This document shows positions 27,173 through 35,701 of a stretch of DNA of 64,000 bases, in pieces. Source of the DNA: JANPCX01 sp046049865 (GTDB lineage: Bacteria; Pseudomonadota; Gammaproteobacteria; Burkholderiales; Burkholderiaceae_C); the NCBI GenBank assembly GCA_046049865.1, contig JBJOQO010000008.1:1-64000 (forward strand). The letters are read 5' to 3'. Position 1 is the stretch's first letter; each line of letters begins with the position of its first letter. Made by a program: the position numbers and the translations under genes. The notes under the pieces are model-generated. The model searched no databases and was not told the DNA's origin. It saw only the letters and a program-made list of their open reading frames with translations.

Positions 27173-27793
27173 TTACCAGCGCTCGCCATCACGGGTATCC
27201 AGCAAGGGCCGTAGGCGCTGCGCAATGGCCTCGCGAGCCCGAAAAATACGGGAACGCACGGTACCAATAGGGCAGTTCATCATCTCGGCGATTTCTTCGT
27301 AACTCAAACCTTCAATCTCCCGCAGCGTAATGGCTTGGCGTAAATCCTCAGACAAGGCCTGAACCGCCAAGTTCACTGCCTGGGCCACTTGTTTGCTGGC
27401 CAGAACCGAATCAGGCGTCTCACCGTCGGTTAGTTCGTTCTCAACCCGAGAAGTTTCATCATCCTCGTCACGGGATAACCGAGCCGACTCTGTGACCAAA
27501 GGATCCCGTTTAAGCTGCAACAAAGCCTTCTTGGCCGTGTTGACCGCAATTCGGTAGAGCCAGGTGTAAAAGGCACTCTCCCCTCGAAACTGAGGGATGG
27601 CGCGGTAGGCTCGGATGAAGGTTTCTTGGGTGATGTCCTGCACGATGTCCACATCGCGCACCATACGGGCCACCAAACGCTCGACCCGCCGCTGGTACTT
27701 GACCACGAGCATCTCGAAGGCCTTAACGTCGCCCTGCTTGACGCGCTCTATCAAGGGTGCATCAACGTCCGGCAAAAGCTCACGGTCCGTCAC
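27173..27793 (-). CDS. rpoE: RNA polymerase sigma-E factor (RpoE/AlgU type)
   Basis: An ECF sigma factor for envelope stress. Region 2 has VKYQRRVERLVARMVRDVDIVQDITQETFIRAYRA, and region 4 has LREIEGLSYEEIAEMMNCPIGTVRSRIFRAREAI. The start is chosen as GTG 27793, because it overlaps the stop of the upstream small membrane gene by GTGA and gives the usual length (about 206). A longer frame to 27868 would run through that gene. Translation is therefore probably coupled to a gene that follows fabF. No sigma-E type promoter (GGAACTT-N16-TCNNA) was noticed close by. Confidence 0.95.
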   Translation of the reverse strand: MTDRELLPDVDAPLIERVKQGDVKAFEMLVVKYQRRVERLVARMVRDVDIVQDITQETFIRAYRAIPQFRGESAFYTWLYRIAVNTAKKALLQLKRDPLVTESARLSRDEDDETSRVENELTDGETPDSVLASKQVAQAVNLAVQALSEDLRQAITLREIEGLSYEEIAEMMNCPIGTVRSRIFRAREAIAQRLRPLLDTRDGERW

Positions 27794-28275
27794 GACAGAC
27801 CTCTTCGTTGCTCGGGATACGTCAACAATGCACAGCGCAAGCCATGCCACTGCGTGGCCAATCCCCATCGTTGTATGGGAAGCCAGCGGTATCGAATCGA
27901 TTGGCCTGGCACACCGGCTCGCGGCTCGAGTTGCAGCAACATAAAAGTGCCAAGGTCAAGCCTGACCGATGGTTGAACAGGCCATGGCTCAACACCGACT
28001 TCACCCGGTGTACCCAACCACCACTGTTCGCCATCCCAACGCAAACTGACCGCGCTCAAACGAGAACACCACAAGCCAGCCAACAATACCAACACCAAAA
28101 CGATCAGGGCGAGCCAATGAACACGGTCAGCGAAGGCGATGGTTGCTGGTTGGGCCCAACCAGCAACCCATGCTGCCAGACAGCACGCCGCCAAGACCCA
28201 CAATACGACCCAAGCGGCGGTCCACACCGTGAAACGATCAACCAGCACATGCACCGGGGGTGCGTTTCGGCTCAT
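27790..28275 (-). CDS. Small membrane protein of unknown function between fabF and rpoE
   Basis: A 161-residue protein starting MSRNAPPVHVLV, 7 bases after the fabF stop. Two hydrophobic helices are visible, about residues 17-42 (TAAWVVLWVLAACCLAAWVAGW) and 53-70 (WLALIVLVLVLLAGLW). A domain with many Trp follows (LRWDGEQWWLG, IRYRWLPIQRWGLATQW). Its stop overlaps the rpoE start by GTGA. The two-helix-plus-small-domain layout suggests an inner-membrane protein. I do not recognise a named family. Position suggests a link with sigma-E or membrane lipid synthesis, but this is only inference. Confidence 0.75.
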   Translation of the reverse strand: MSRNAPPVHVLVDRFTVWTAAWVVLWVLAACCLAAWVAGWAQPATIAFADRVHWLALIVLVLVLLAGLWCSRLSAVSLRWDGEQWWLGTPGEVGVEPWPVQPSVRLDLGTFMLLQLEPRAGVPGQSIRYRWLPIQRWGLATQWHGLRCALLTYPEQRRGLS

Positions 28276-28282
28276 CGAAGGT

Positions 28283-29527
28283 TCAAATGCGCTTGAAAAC
28301 CAAGCTGCCGTTGGTGCCGCCAAAACCAAAGTTGTTTTTGAGGGCATAGGTAATCTTCATCTCTCGCGCGGCGTTGGCGCAGTAGTCCAGGTCACATTCG
28401 GGATCCTGGTTGAAGATGTTGATCGTGGGAGGTGAAATTTGTTTGGCAATGGCCAACACGGTGAAAACTGATTCAATGCCGCCCGCACCACCGAGCAAAT
28501 GCCCCGTCATGGACTTGGTGGAATTCACCACCAGTTTTTTGGCATGCGCTCCGAAAGCGAGCTTGATGGCATTGGTTTCGTTGACGTCGCCCAAGGGTGT
28601 GGAGGTGCCGTGGGCATTGAGGTATTGCACCTGATCGGCATTCACGCCAGCGTTTCGCAGCGCTGCGTTCATGGAACGCTTGGGACCATCCACGTTGGGA
28701 GCGGTCATGTGGAAGGCGTCAGCGCCCATGCCAAAACCAGCCAACTCTGCATAAATTTTGGCGCCCCGCTTTTTGGCGTGCTCATACTCTTCGAGCACCA
28801 ACACGCCAGCCCCTTCACCCAATACGAAACCGTCTCGGTCTTTGTCCCAGGGGCGGGATGCGGTCAACGGGTCGTCATTGCGTGTCGACAAAGCACGGGC
28901 GGCAGCAAAACCACCCACGCCCAAAGGAGATACAGCGGCCTCGGCACCGCCAGCGATCATCACATCGGCATCGCCGTACTCAATCAAACGCCCCGCTTCG
29001 CCTATCGCGTGCAAACCCGTGGTACAGGCCGTAGCGATCGCCAAATTCGGCCCTTGAAAGCCGTATTTGATCGACACATGACCAGAAATCATGTTGACGA
29101 TGGACGCTGGAATGAAAAACGGCGAGATTCGCCGCGGCCCCTTGGCTGTGAGCTCGCCGTGTGTCGCCTCAATCAGCGGCAAGCCGCCAATGCCAGAGCC
29201 CAAAACGCAACCAATGCGCTCGGCTTGCTCACCAGTCAATGCTTCACCTGTCGGCAGGCCGGAGTCTTCAACCGCTTGGATGGCCGCAGCCAATCCGAAG
29301 TGGATGAAAGTGTCCATGTGCCTGGCTTCTTTGGCGGGGATGTAATCCTCGATGTTGAAGCCTTTGACTTCACCCGCAAACTTGCAAGCAAAGTTGCTGG
29401 CATCAAAGCGGGTGATGTTGGCGATGCCCGATTTGCCTTCGAGCAAATTGGCCCAACCTTGCGCCACCGTGTTACCCACGGGGCTGATCAGGCCAAGTCC
29501 AGTGACAACGACGCGGCGACGGTTCAT
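28283..29527 (-). CDS. fabF: 3-oxoacyl-ACP synthase II (FabF)
   Basis: The elongating condensing enzyme of fatty-acid synthesis. The catalytic Cys is in AIATACTTGLHA, and the two His are in NAHGTSTPLGD and KSMTGHLLGGAGG. The N-terminus RRRVVVTGLGLISPVG is also standard. Length 414. It follows acpP by about 20 bases, the usual acpP-fabF pair. Confidence 0.97.
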   Translation of the reverse strand: MNRRRVVVTGLGLISPVGNTVAQGWANLLEGKSGIANITRFDASNFACKFAGEVKGFNIEDYIPAKEARHMDTFIHFGLAAAIQAVEDSGLPTGEALTGEQAERIGCVLGSGIGGLPLIEATHGELTAKGPRRISPFFIPASIVNMISGHVSIKYGFQGPNLAIATACTTGLHAIGEAGRLIEYGDADVMIAGGAEAAVSPLGVGGFAAARALSTRNDDPLTASRPWDKDRDGFVLGEGAGVLVLEEYEHAKKRGAKIYAELAGFGMGADAFHMTAPNVDGPKRSMNAALRNAGVNADQVQYLNAHGTSTPLGDVNETNAIKLAFGAHAKKLVVNSTKSMTGHLLGGAGGIESVFTVLAIAKQISPPTINIFNQDPECDLDYCANAAREMKITYALKNNFGFGGTNGSLVFKRI

Positions 29528-29546
29528 GTGATCTCGGGACAGAAAC

Positions 29547-29786
29547 TCAGGCCTTTTGGTGCTTCAGTGCGTAGTCGATGGCTAACTGCACTGTGGTGAT
29601 CTTCTCGGCTTCTTCGTCGGGAATTTCAATGCTGAATTCATCTTCCAAGGCCATCACCAACTCGACGGTGTCCAACGAATCAGCACCCAAATCGGCCACG
29701 AAGGCTTTCTCAGGAGACACATCGGCTTCAGGAACACCCAGTTGCTCGGCAATGATTTTTTTAACACGTGCTTCGATATCGCTCAT
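29547..29786 (-). CDS. acpP: Acyl carrier protein
   Basis: A 79-residue acyl carrier protein. The phosphopantetheine Ser is in GADSLDTVELVMALE. The protein is acidic, with the conserved end IDYALKHQKA. GGAGG lies about 6 bases before the ATG. It carries the acyl chains for the fab enzymes around it; AcpS at 16.4 kb is the likely modifying enzyme. Confidence 0.97.
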   Translation of the reverse strand: MSDIEARVKKIIAEQLGVPEADVSPEKAFVADLGADSLDTVELVMALEDEFSIEIPDEEAEKITTVQLAIDYALKHQKA

Positions 29787-29903
29787 AACTCCTCCAGGAG
29801 TGTGGTCATAAACAGCCCGAGATTGTAAGCGGTGCCAACATCCACACTGACACCGCGCTCCGGTCGGGCGATTCCGGGCTTTTGTTATTCGTCTTTTGTG
29901 TGA

Positions 29904-30662
29904 TCAATTCATGAACATGCCACCATTGACATGCAACTCACTGCCAGTGATGTACCCCGCCTGCTCAGAGGCTAAAAAAGCAACCAAGTGGGCCACGTCA
30001 TCCGCTTGACCCAAACGACCCAAGGGGATTTGTGCAGTCAATGCGGAAATTTGCGCCTCGGACAAAGCCCTGGTCATGTCGGTGTCAATGAAGCCCGGCG
30101 CCACGCAGTTCACGGTGATGTTGCGGCTGCCCAATTCTCGCGCCAACGATCGTGTCATGCCTGCCACGCCCGCCTTGGCTGCCGCGTAGTTGGCTTGTCC
30201 CGCGTTTCCGCTGGCACCTACAACAGAGGTGATGTTGATGATGCGACCAAAACGTTGTTTCATCATGGGTCGCATCACGGCGCGGCTGGTACGAAACACC
30301 GCTTTGAGGTTGGTGTCCATCACCGCGTCCCAGTCATCGTCTTTCATGCGCATGGACAGCCCATCCCGCGTGATGCCCGCGTTATTGACGAGCACGTGCA
30401 GGCCACCATGTTGTTTAACGATGCTCTCAACAGCAGCATCTACGGAGCCTGCATCGTTGACATTCAAACAAAGGCCACGCCCACCAAACGGCTGCGCCAA
30501 GGCTTGCGTGATGCCAGTTGCGCCCGCTTCGCTGGTGGCCGTACCGACAACGGTGTAGCCTTTTTGCGCCAAGGTCAGCGCGATGGCGCGGCCGATACCA
30601 CGCGACGCTCCCGTCACCAGGGCGACTTGTTTTGAGTTAACGCTTGCGTTGATCTCGCTCAT
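29904..30662 (-). CDS. fabG: 3-oxoacyl-ACP reductase (FabG)
   Basis: An NADPH-dependent short-chain reductase of fatty-acid elongation. The Rossmann motif TGASRGIGRAIA is at about residue 18, NNAG near 92, and the catalytic Ser and YAAAK in ITSVVGASGNAGQANYAAAKAG. Length 252. The start at 30662 overlaps the fabD stop by ATGA; the longer open frame is an overlap artefact. Confidence 0.96.
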   Translation of the reverse strand: MSEINASVNSKQVALVTGASRGIGRAIALTLAQKGYTVVGTATSEAGATGITQALAQPFGGRGLCLNVNDAGSVDAAVESIVKQHGGLHVLVNNAGITRDGLSMRMKDDDWDAVMDTNLKAVFRTSRAVMRPMMKQRFGRIINITSVVGASGNAGQANYAAAKAGVAGMTRSLARELGSRNITVNCVAPGFIDTDMTRALSEAQISALTAQIPLGRLGQADDVAHLVAFLASEQAGYITGSELHVNGGMFMN

Positions 30663-31597
30663 GCCAGTAAACCTTTTGCGTCGTTCAATGAGGCCAGATC
30701 GAAGACAGAAGCGCTGACCGCCTCGGGATCGACCCGCTTGGTCATACCAGCCAACACCTTGCCCGGACCACACTCAAAAATATGCGTCAACCCACGCGCA
30801 CGCATGGCCTGCACCACTTCCACCCACCTCACCGGACCAAAAGCTTGGCGATAAAGTGCATCGCAAATGGCCGGGACTTCCGTGGGGTCTTCAACGTCGA
30901 TGTTGTTCAAAACAGGAATGCGCGGGCTCTGCCAAACCGCTGCGGCCAAGCGCGGACGAAGTTTCTCAGCGGCAGGACGCATCAAACTCGAATGAAAGGG
31001 TGCAGAAACGGGCAAAATTAATGCGCGTTTAGCGCCCTTGGTTTTGAGCAGCTCACAAGCTTGATCAACACCTGCCTTGCTACCGGCAATGACGGTTTGT
31101 TTGGGGTCGTTGTAGTTGGCGGCTTCCACCACCGCACCACTGTTTTTGACCACCTCCACACACCCATCACGCACGGATTGCGCATCCAAACCCAAGATGG
31201 CCGCCATAGCGCCCACGCCGACGGGCACCGCCTCTTGCATGGCCTGCGCGCGGAAACGCACCAAAGGCAAGGCCTCTGCCAGCGTGAGCGCACCGGCTGC
31301 CACCAACGCGGTGTACTCACCCAGCGAGTGTCCGGCGACCATCGCGGGCTCGGCACCTCCTTCATCACACCACGCGCGGTAGCAAGCAATGCCAGCGGTC
31401 AGCATGACGGGCTGGGTGTTGGTGGTGAGGTCGAGTTCTTCTTTGGGGCCGCTGCGAATCAGCGCGGCCATGTCCTGGCCCAACACCTCGGACGCTTCGG
31501 CCAGGGTTTCGCGCACCGCGGGATGGTCACCCCACGCATCGAGCATGCCGACGGACTGGGAACCTTGACCTGGAAATACAAAAGCAAACGCTGTCAT
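30659..31597 (-). CDS. fabD: Malonyl-CoA:ACP transacylase (FabD)
   Basis: Moves malonyl from CoA to ACP. The FVFPGQGSQ start, the nucleophile in VAGHSLGEYTAL and the catalytic His in VSAPFHSSLM are present. Length 312. It is coupled to fabG by a 4-base overlap and lies about 50 bases after fabH. Confidence 0.97.
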   Translation of the reverse strand: MTAFAFVFPGQGSQSVGMLDAWGDHPAVRETLAEASEVLGQDMAALIRSGPKEELDLTTNTQPVMLTAGIACYRAWCDEGGAEPAMVAGHSLGEYTALVAAGALTLAEALPLVRFRAQAMQEAVPVGVGAMAAILGLDAQSVRDGCVEVVKNSGAVVEAANYNDPKQTVIAGSKAGVDQACELLKTKGAKRALILPVSAPFHSSLMRPAAEKLRPRLAAAVWQSPRIPVLNNIDVEDPTEVPAICDALYRQAFGPVRWVEVVQAMRARGLTHIFECGPGKVLAGMTKRVDPEAVSASVFDLASLNDAKGLLA

Positions 31598-31645
31598 GGA
31601 ATGAGTCTCTGTTCTTTTTCTGGGAAAACTTCGGCGCGGCAGCGC

Positions 31646-32626
31646 TTAGAAATCGAGCAATACGGCACCCCAGGTGAAGCCTCCGCCCACGCCTTCGAGC
31701 ATCAAGGTTTCACCACGTTGAATCTGACCTGTGCGCACCGCAGTGTCCAGCGCCAAGGGAATGGATGCTGCGGACGTATTGCCGTGTTGATCCACCGTGA
31801 CCACCACCTTGTCCATGGGCAAGTGCAATTTTTTGGCCGTGCTTTGCATGATGCGTATGTTGGCTTGGTGCGGGATCAACCAATCAATGTCGGCCGCCTG
31901 ACGCCCCGCCTTGGCCAACACAGAGCGCGCCACGTCTTCGAGCACACCCACAGCCAATTTAAAAACGGCCGGTCCTTCCATGCGCAGCAGGGGGTCACCT
32001 AGGACTTGCCCACCAGCGACGGTGCCCGGGGTACAAAGCACGTCGCTGTGCCGTCCATCGGCATGCAGTTCGCAGGCCACGATTCCGGGCTCATTGCTGG
32101 CAGCCAGCACCACCGCACCAGCACCATCTCCAAACAAAACACAGGTGGTGCGATCCTGGAAATTCAGGATTCGGGAGAAGACCTCCGCGCCCACCACCAA
32201 TGCTTTGTTCGCCGCACCGGTGCGAATCATGGAATCGGCCACCGTCAGCGCGTACACGAAGCCGGAGCACACCGCCTGCACGTCGAAAGCCGCTGCACCG
32301 GGAACACCGAGCTTTTGTTGAAGAAAACAAGCGGTAGAGGGAAAGACCATGTCAGGCGTTGACGTGGCCACAATGATGAGATCGATATCGGCTGCAGTAC
32401 AACCCGCCGCCGTGAGGGCTCTTTGAGATGCGGCCAATGCCAAATCGCTGCACACCTGGCCTTTGGCTGCGAAGTGGCGGAATCGAATGCCGGTGCGCTC
32501 GACGATCCACTCGTCAGAAGTTTCTACGCCTTGGCTCGCCAATTGCGCCGCCAAGTCGGCATTGCTCAAGCGCTGCTCGGGCAGGTAGCTTCCTGTTCCG
32601 ATGATTCGTGCGTAACGTGGGTTCAT
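31646..32626 (-). CDS. fabH: 3-oxoacyl-ACP synthase III (FabH)
   Basis: Starts fatty-acid synthesis from acetyl-CoA and malonyl-ACP. The Cys-His-Asn triad is visible: VCSGFVYAL, LIPHQANIRI and HGNTSAASIPLAL. Length 326. The gap to plsX upstream is unusually long (270 bases) because an inverted-repeat element sits there; the likely ribosome-binding AGGA (about 32633-32636) is just before that element. Confidence 0.96.
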   Translation of the reverse strand: MNPRYARIIGTGSYLPEQRLSNADLAAQLASQGVETSDEWIVERTGIRFRHFAAKGQVCSDLALAASQRALTAAGCTAADIDLIIVATSTPDMVFPSTACFLQQKLGVPGAAAFDVQAVCSGFVYALTVADSMIRTGAANKALVVGAEVFSRILNFQDRTTCVLFGDGAGAVVLAASNEPGIVACELHADGRHSDVLCTPGTVAGGQVLGDPLLRMEGPAVFKLAVGVLEDVARSVLAKAGRQAADIDWLIPHQANIRIMQSTAKKLHLPMDKVVVTVDQHGNTSAASIPLALDTAVRTGQIQRGETLMLEGVGGGFTWGAVLLDF

Positions 32627-32638
32627 GGAGCCAACATC

Positions 32639-32886
32639 CTAGTACACCGACTCAAAAATATCGAAACATGAAAACGCGTATTCGACCCGATGGCCGCGTT
32701 GCAAGCCTTGCAGGCCGCGCAGGGCCAAAGGCCCTGCACCTCGCCAGGCACAAGCAGTCCGCAGGGACTGCTTGTGTCCGGGCTTGGCCTCGCGATACCA
32801 AGCGGTATCGCTGTGGTTTGCGCCTTCCCCTCGGGCCGAATCCATCGTTTTCATCATGTTTCGATATTTCTGAGTCGGTGTACCAG
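32639..32886. mobile_element. MITE-like element with terminal inverted repeats (plsX-fabH gap)
   Basis: Terminal inverted repeats face each other: left GTACACCGACTC followed by AAAAATATCGAAACATG (from 32642), right the same on the other strand with one mismatch (ending 32883). The match can be extended by CT(A/G) outward, and more weakly inward over a CGACCCGA-type stretch to about 50 bases. Inside are three perfect hairpins: GCAGGGCC/GGCCCTGC (32719-32737), an 11-base arm pair (32750-32775) and GCGATACC/GGTATCGC (32792-32811). No coding capacity is convincing. This layout fits a non-autonomous transposon-like element (MITE) or a structured intergenic repeat. A target duplication was not found. 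Confidence 0.7.
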
Positions 32887-32896
32887 CGCTTGATCA

Positions 32897-34003
32897 TTAC
32901 GCCGCGAGATCGGGCTCGTCGGACGCGACTCCGCCCGCAGACACCGGGGCCGAATGCAGCAACAAGGTTTTGGCAATCTGATCGTGCACGCGGTCCAGCA
33001 GGCGGTGCCTTGCCGCGTCGTGGGCACGATTGAGCGCCTGCTCAAACGCAAAGGCATCGGCCGACCCGTGACTCTTGAACACCAAACCCCTGAGCCCAAG
33101 CAGTGCCGCACCGTTGTAACGCCTGTGGTCGACCCTGGCTTTGAAATGTTTCAGCACGGGCAATGCCACCACCGCAGCCAGCTTGGTGAAAACATTGCGG
33201 GTGAATTCTTGTTTGATGAAACGGGTGAGCATCAAGGCCAAACCTTCTGCTGTTTTCAGCGCCACATTGCCCACAAACCCGTCACACACCACGATGTCGG
33301 TGGTGCCTTTGAAAATGTCATTGCCTTCCACGTTGCCATGGAAATTGAGCACGCCTTGGCTGGCCGCCTGGCGAAGTAACTCGCCGGCTTGTTTGATGGT
33401 TTCGCTGCCCTTGATGGCTTCTTCCCCGATATTCAGCAAACCGACACTCGGGTTCTCTTTACCTTCGACCGCCGACACCAAGGCGCTGCCCATGACGGCA
33501 AACTGCAACAGGTGTTCCGCACTGCAATCGACGTTGGCCCCAAGATCCAAAATGGTCGTGTAGCCGTCTTTTTCGTTGGGCATGACGGACGCGATGGCCG
33601 GGCGGTCTATGCCTTCCACCGTTTTGAGAAGGTAACGTGACAACGCCATCAGCGCGCCGGTATTGCCGGCAGACACACAAGCGTGGGCCGCGGCGGCGCC
33701 CTGTTCGTTGGTCTTCACCAGCGAAATCGCCACCCTCATGGAGGAGTCTTTTTTGCGCCGCAGCGCCAGTTCAACGGCGTCGTCCATTTCGACGACTTCA
33801 CTGGCCGCTTGGATCACGCAGCGTGACCACTGGGCCGCCAAGGCCAATGCCTGCGGCTTGCCAACCAGAATCAATTCCGCTTCAGGGTGCTTGGCCAAGA
33901 AGGCTTTGCAGGCTGGCAGGGTCACTGATGGCCCGTGATCGCCGCCCATACAGTCGACAGACAGCCGAACGGGGCCCTGCAGGTCTTGGAAAACGCTGCT
34001 CAT
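32897..34003 (-). CDS. plsX: Phosphate acyltransferase PlsX
   Basis: Makes acyl-phosphate from acyl-ACP, the first step of phospholipid synthesis in many bacteria. The start VRLSVDCMGGDHGPSVTLPA and the segments SAGNTGALMALSRYLL and VCDGFVGNVALKTAEGLA are characteristic. Length 368 is slightly long; the last 20 residues (APVSAGGVASDEPDLAA) are poorly conserved. It belongs to yceD-rpmF-plsX-fabH. Confidence 0.95.
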   Translation of the reverse strand: MSSVFQDLQGPVRLSVDCMGGDHGPSVTLPACKAFLAKHPEAELILVGKPQALALAAQWSRCVIQAASEVVEMDDAVELALRRKKDSSMRVAISLVKTNEQGAAAAHACVSAGNTGALMALSRYLLKTVEGIDRPAIASVMPNEKDGYTTILDLGANVDCSAEHLLQFAVMGSALVSAVEGKENPSVGLLNIGEEAIKGSETIKQAGELLRQAASQGVLNFHGNVEGNDIFKGTTDIVVCDGFVGNVALKTAEGLALMLTRFIKQEFTRNVFTKLAAVVALPVLKHFKARVDHRRYNGAALLGLRGLVFKSHGSADAFAFEQALNRAHDAARHRLLDRVHDQIAKTLLLHSAPVSAGGVASDEPDLAA

Positions 34004-34111
34004 GGATTTACCAAGGCGATGGCCGACAAGTTACCAAGCCTGCAGCAAGGTGCTTCACCGCGCTCGGTCACCACCGGGCAGGCCATCCGGAACAACTCGC
34101 GAATCGGGCGA

Positions 34112-34294
34112 TTACGCGTCGACTTTAGACTTCAAAACCTTGCGGCCACGGTAAAACCCGGTAGGGCTGATGTGGTGGCGCAAATGCGCTTCGCCTGTTG
34201 TCGGCTCGACCGCAGTACCCGGGACATTCAGGGCATTGTGCGAGCGATGCATGCCGCGCTTGGAGGGCGACTTCTTGTTCTGTTGAACGGCCAT
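34112..34294 (-). CDS. rpmF: 50S ribosomal protein L32
   Basis: A 60-residue basic protein: MAVQQNKKSPSKRGMHRSH at the start and GFYRGRKVL near the end, the L32 pattern. The zinc-binding Cys of some L32 proteins are absent. AGGAG lies before the ATG. The neighbours yceD and plsX are the usual ones. Confidence 0.97.
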   Translation of the reverse strand: MAVQQNKKSPSKRGMHRSHNALNVPGTAVEPTTGEAHLRHHISPTGFYRGRKVLKSKVDA

Positions 34295-34477
34295 GAAATT
34301 CTCCTAAACAGCCTTGATTAGCCTAAACAAGGCTTCTTGAGCAAACGGCCAATGAACCATCCAAGGGGAACCAACCTTGACGACAAGGTCACCCGATGAG
34401 GATGGTCAGCGAACCGCAAAGCCTAGGATTCTAGCACGCGAGCCCTCAAACTGGCTACCTCACCCTGCGTTGTGGGC

Positions 34478-35026
34478 CTACTCGGGCTTTCCGACTTTCC
34501 AGCCCGCCAAGGCAGCAAACGGGTTGGGCCTGGTTTCGTCCAGGACAACAGGGGCTGCCACCGGCAGGGGCTCCGGGCAGCGGTCATGCTTGGGTACGAG
34601 AGGCAGGGCCAACAGCAGCTCGTCTTCCAGAAGGGCCTGCGCGTCCAGGGAGCGACTCAGGGCGAGCACATCATCTTCGCTTTCGGCATCCAAAGCCGCA
34701 GCAGCGTCTTCACCTTGAACAAAACGGAGACTTTGCACCACGTTCACAGGAAACCGAACTGGCTTCAAACACCGTTGGCAGGTCATGGACAGTTCGGTTT
34801 GCGCGCGCAACACAAGCCAAATCTCCACTTCATTGCCGCGCACCTGGCGCAACTCGCCTTGAATTTGCCACGTGAGCACCTCCTCGGGCTGCACCGCTTG
34901 TTCAGGCGCAGCGCAAGCGCTCAAACGCGTCAACTGAACCAAAGGCCAAGTGCCTTCCAAACTTGCGCCGTCCCGCGCAAAAGATTCCACGTCCAAATGC
35001 AGAGGGTCGAAGTGTCGAGATTTCAT
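34478..35026 (-). CDS. YceD-family protein (DUF177)
   Basis: A 182-residue member of the YceD/DUF177 family, which is linked to 23S rRNA accumulation and is nearly always next to rpmF. The CxxC in MTCQRCLKPV near residue 102 and the end FAALAGWKVGKPE are family features. The start at 35026 (MKSRHFDPL) is chosen by comparison with the family; the upstream extension lacks similarity. It is divergent from maf, with about 64 bases between the starts. Confidence 0.9.
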   Translation of the reverse strand: MKSRHFDPLHLDVESFARDGASLEGTWPLVQLTRLSACAAPEQAVQPEEVLTWQIQGELRQVRGNEVEIWLVLRAQTELSMTCQRCLKPVRFPVNVVQSLRFVQGEDAAAALDAESEDDVLALSRSLDAQALLEDELLLALPLVPKHDRCPEPLPVAAPVVLDETRPNPFAALAGWKVGKPE

Positions 35027-35090
35027 GGGCAAAGTGTACGTTCCTCGACAATGCGCTGCCGCCCCAACCCACCAGGTCAATCTGATTCCT

Positions 35091-35684
35091 ATGCCAAAGC
35101 TCATCCTTGCATCCACATCAGCCTACCGAAGAGAGTTGCTGGAGCGACTGCGTTTGCCGTTTGCGGTTTGTGCCCCCGAGGTTGACGAAGCGGCGCTGCC
35201 CGACGAGGTACCCGCCCACACCGCACGTCGCCTGGCCTTGCTCAAGGCCCGAGCAGTCGCCCTGTCCAACCCGCAGGCGGTGGTTATTGGCTCTGACCAG
35301 GTAGCCGACCTCGCTGGTGCAGCCCTGGGCAAACCAGGCAACCATGAAAATGCCATCGCGCAGTTGCGCGCCATGCGCGGTCAAACCGTGAAATTTCACA
35401 CGGCGGTGGCAGTGGTCTGCGGAAGCCGCGAAACAGAGGCCGTGGTAGTGGTCAGTGTGGAAGTGAAGTTTCGCTGGATGAGTGACACACACATCGAAGG
35501 CTACCTGCGCCAAGAACGTCCCTATGACTGCGCGGGCAGCGCCAAATGTGAAGGGCTGGGCATCTCGCTGCTGGAGTATGTCCGCTGCGACGACCCCACT
35601 GCATTGATTGGCCTGCCCTTGATTCAAACCTGCGCCATGCTCAGGCATGCGGGGCTGGACCCATTGGATACACCACCCTATTGA
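35091..35684 (+). CDS. Maf-family nucleotide pyrophosphatase (YceF type)
   Basis: A nucleoside triphosphate pyrophosphatase of the Maf family; the YceF group prefers 7-methyl-GTP. Conserved pieces: LILASTSAYRRELLERL at the start, the catalytic VIGSDQVA near residue 67, and YDCAGSAKCEGLG near 145. Length 197. The start ATG 35091 is chosen because it opens the conserved LILASTS motif. Its stop overlaps or abuts the next gene, so the two are cotranscribed. Confidence 0.9.
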   Translation: MPKLILASTSAYRRELLERLRLPFAVCAPEVDEAALPDEVPAHTARRLALLKARAVALSNPQAVVIGSDQVADLAGAALGKPGNHENAIAQLRAMRGQTVKFHTAVAVVCGSRETEAVVVVSVEVKFRWMSDTHIEGYLRQERPYDCAGSAKCEGLGISLLEYVRCDDPTALIGLPLIQTCAMLRHAGLDPLDTPPY

Positions 35685-35701
35685 GCGAACAAAAGAAGCC
35701 C

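Noticed and set aside
32608..33033. 141-codon frame crossing the inverted-repeat element
   Set aside because: It is read through hairpins and runs antisense into plsX; no coding signal.
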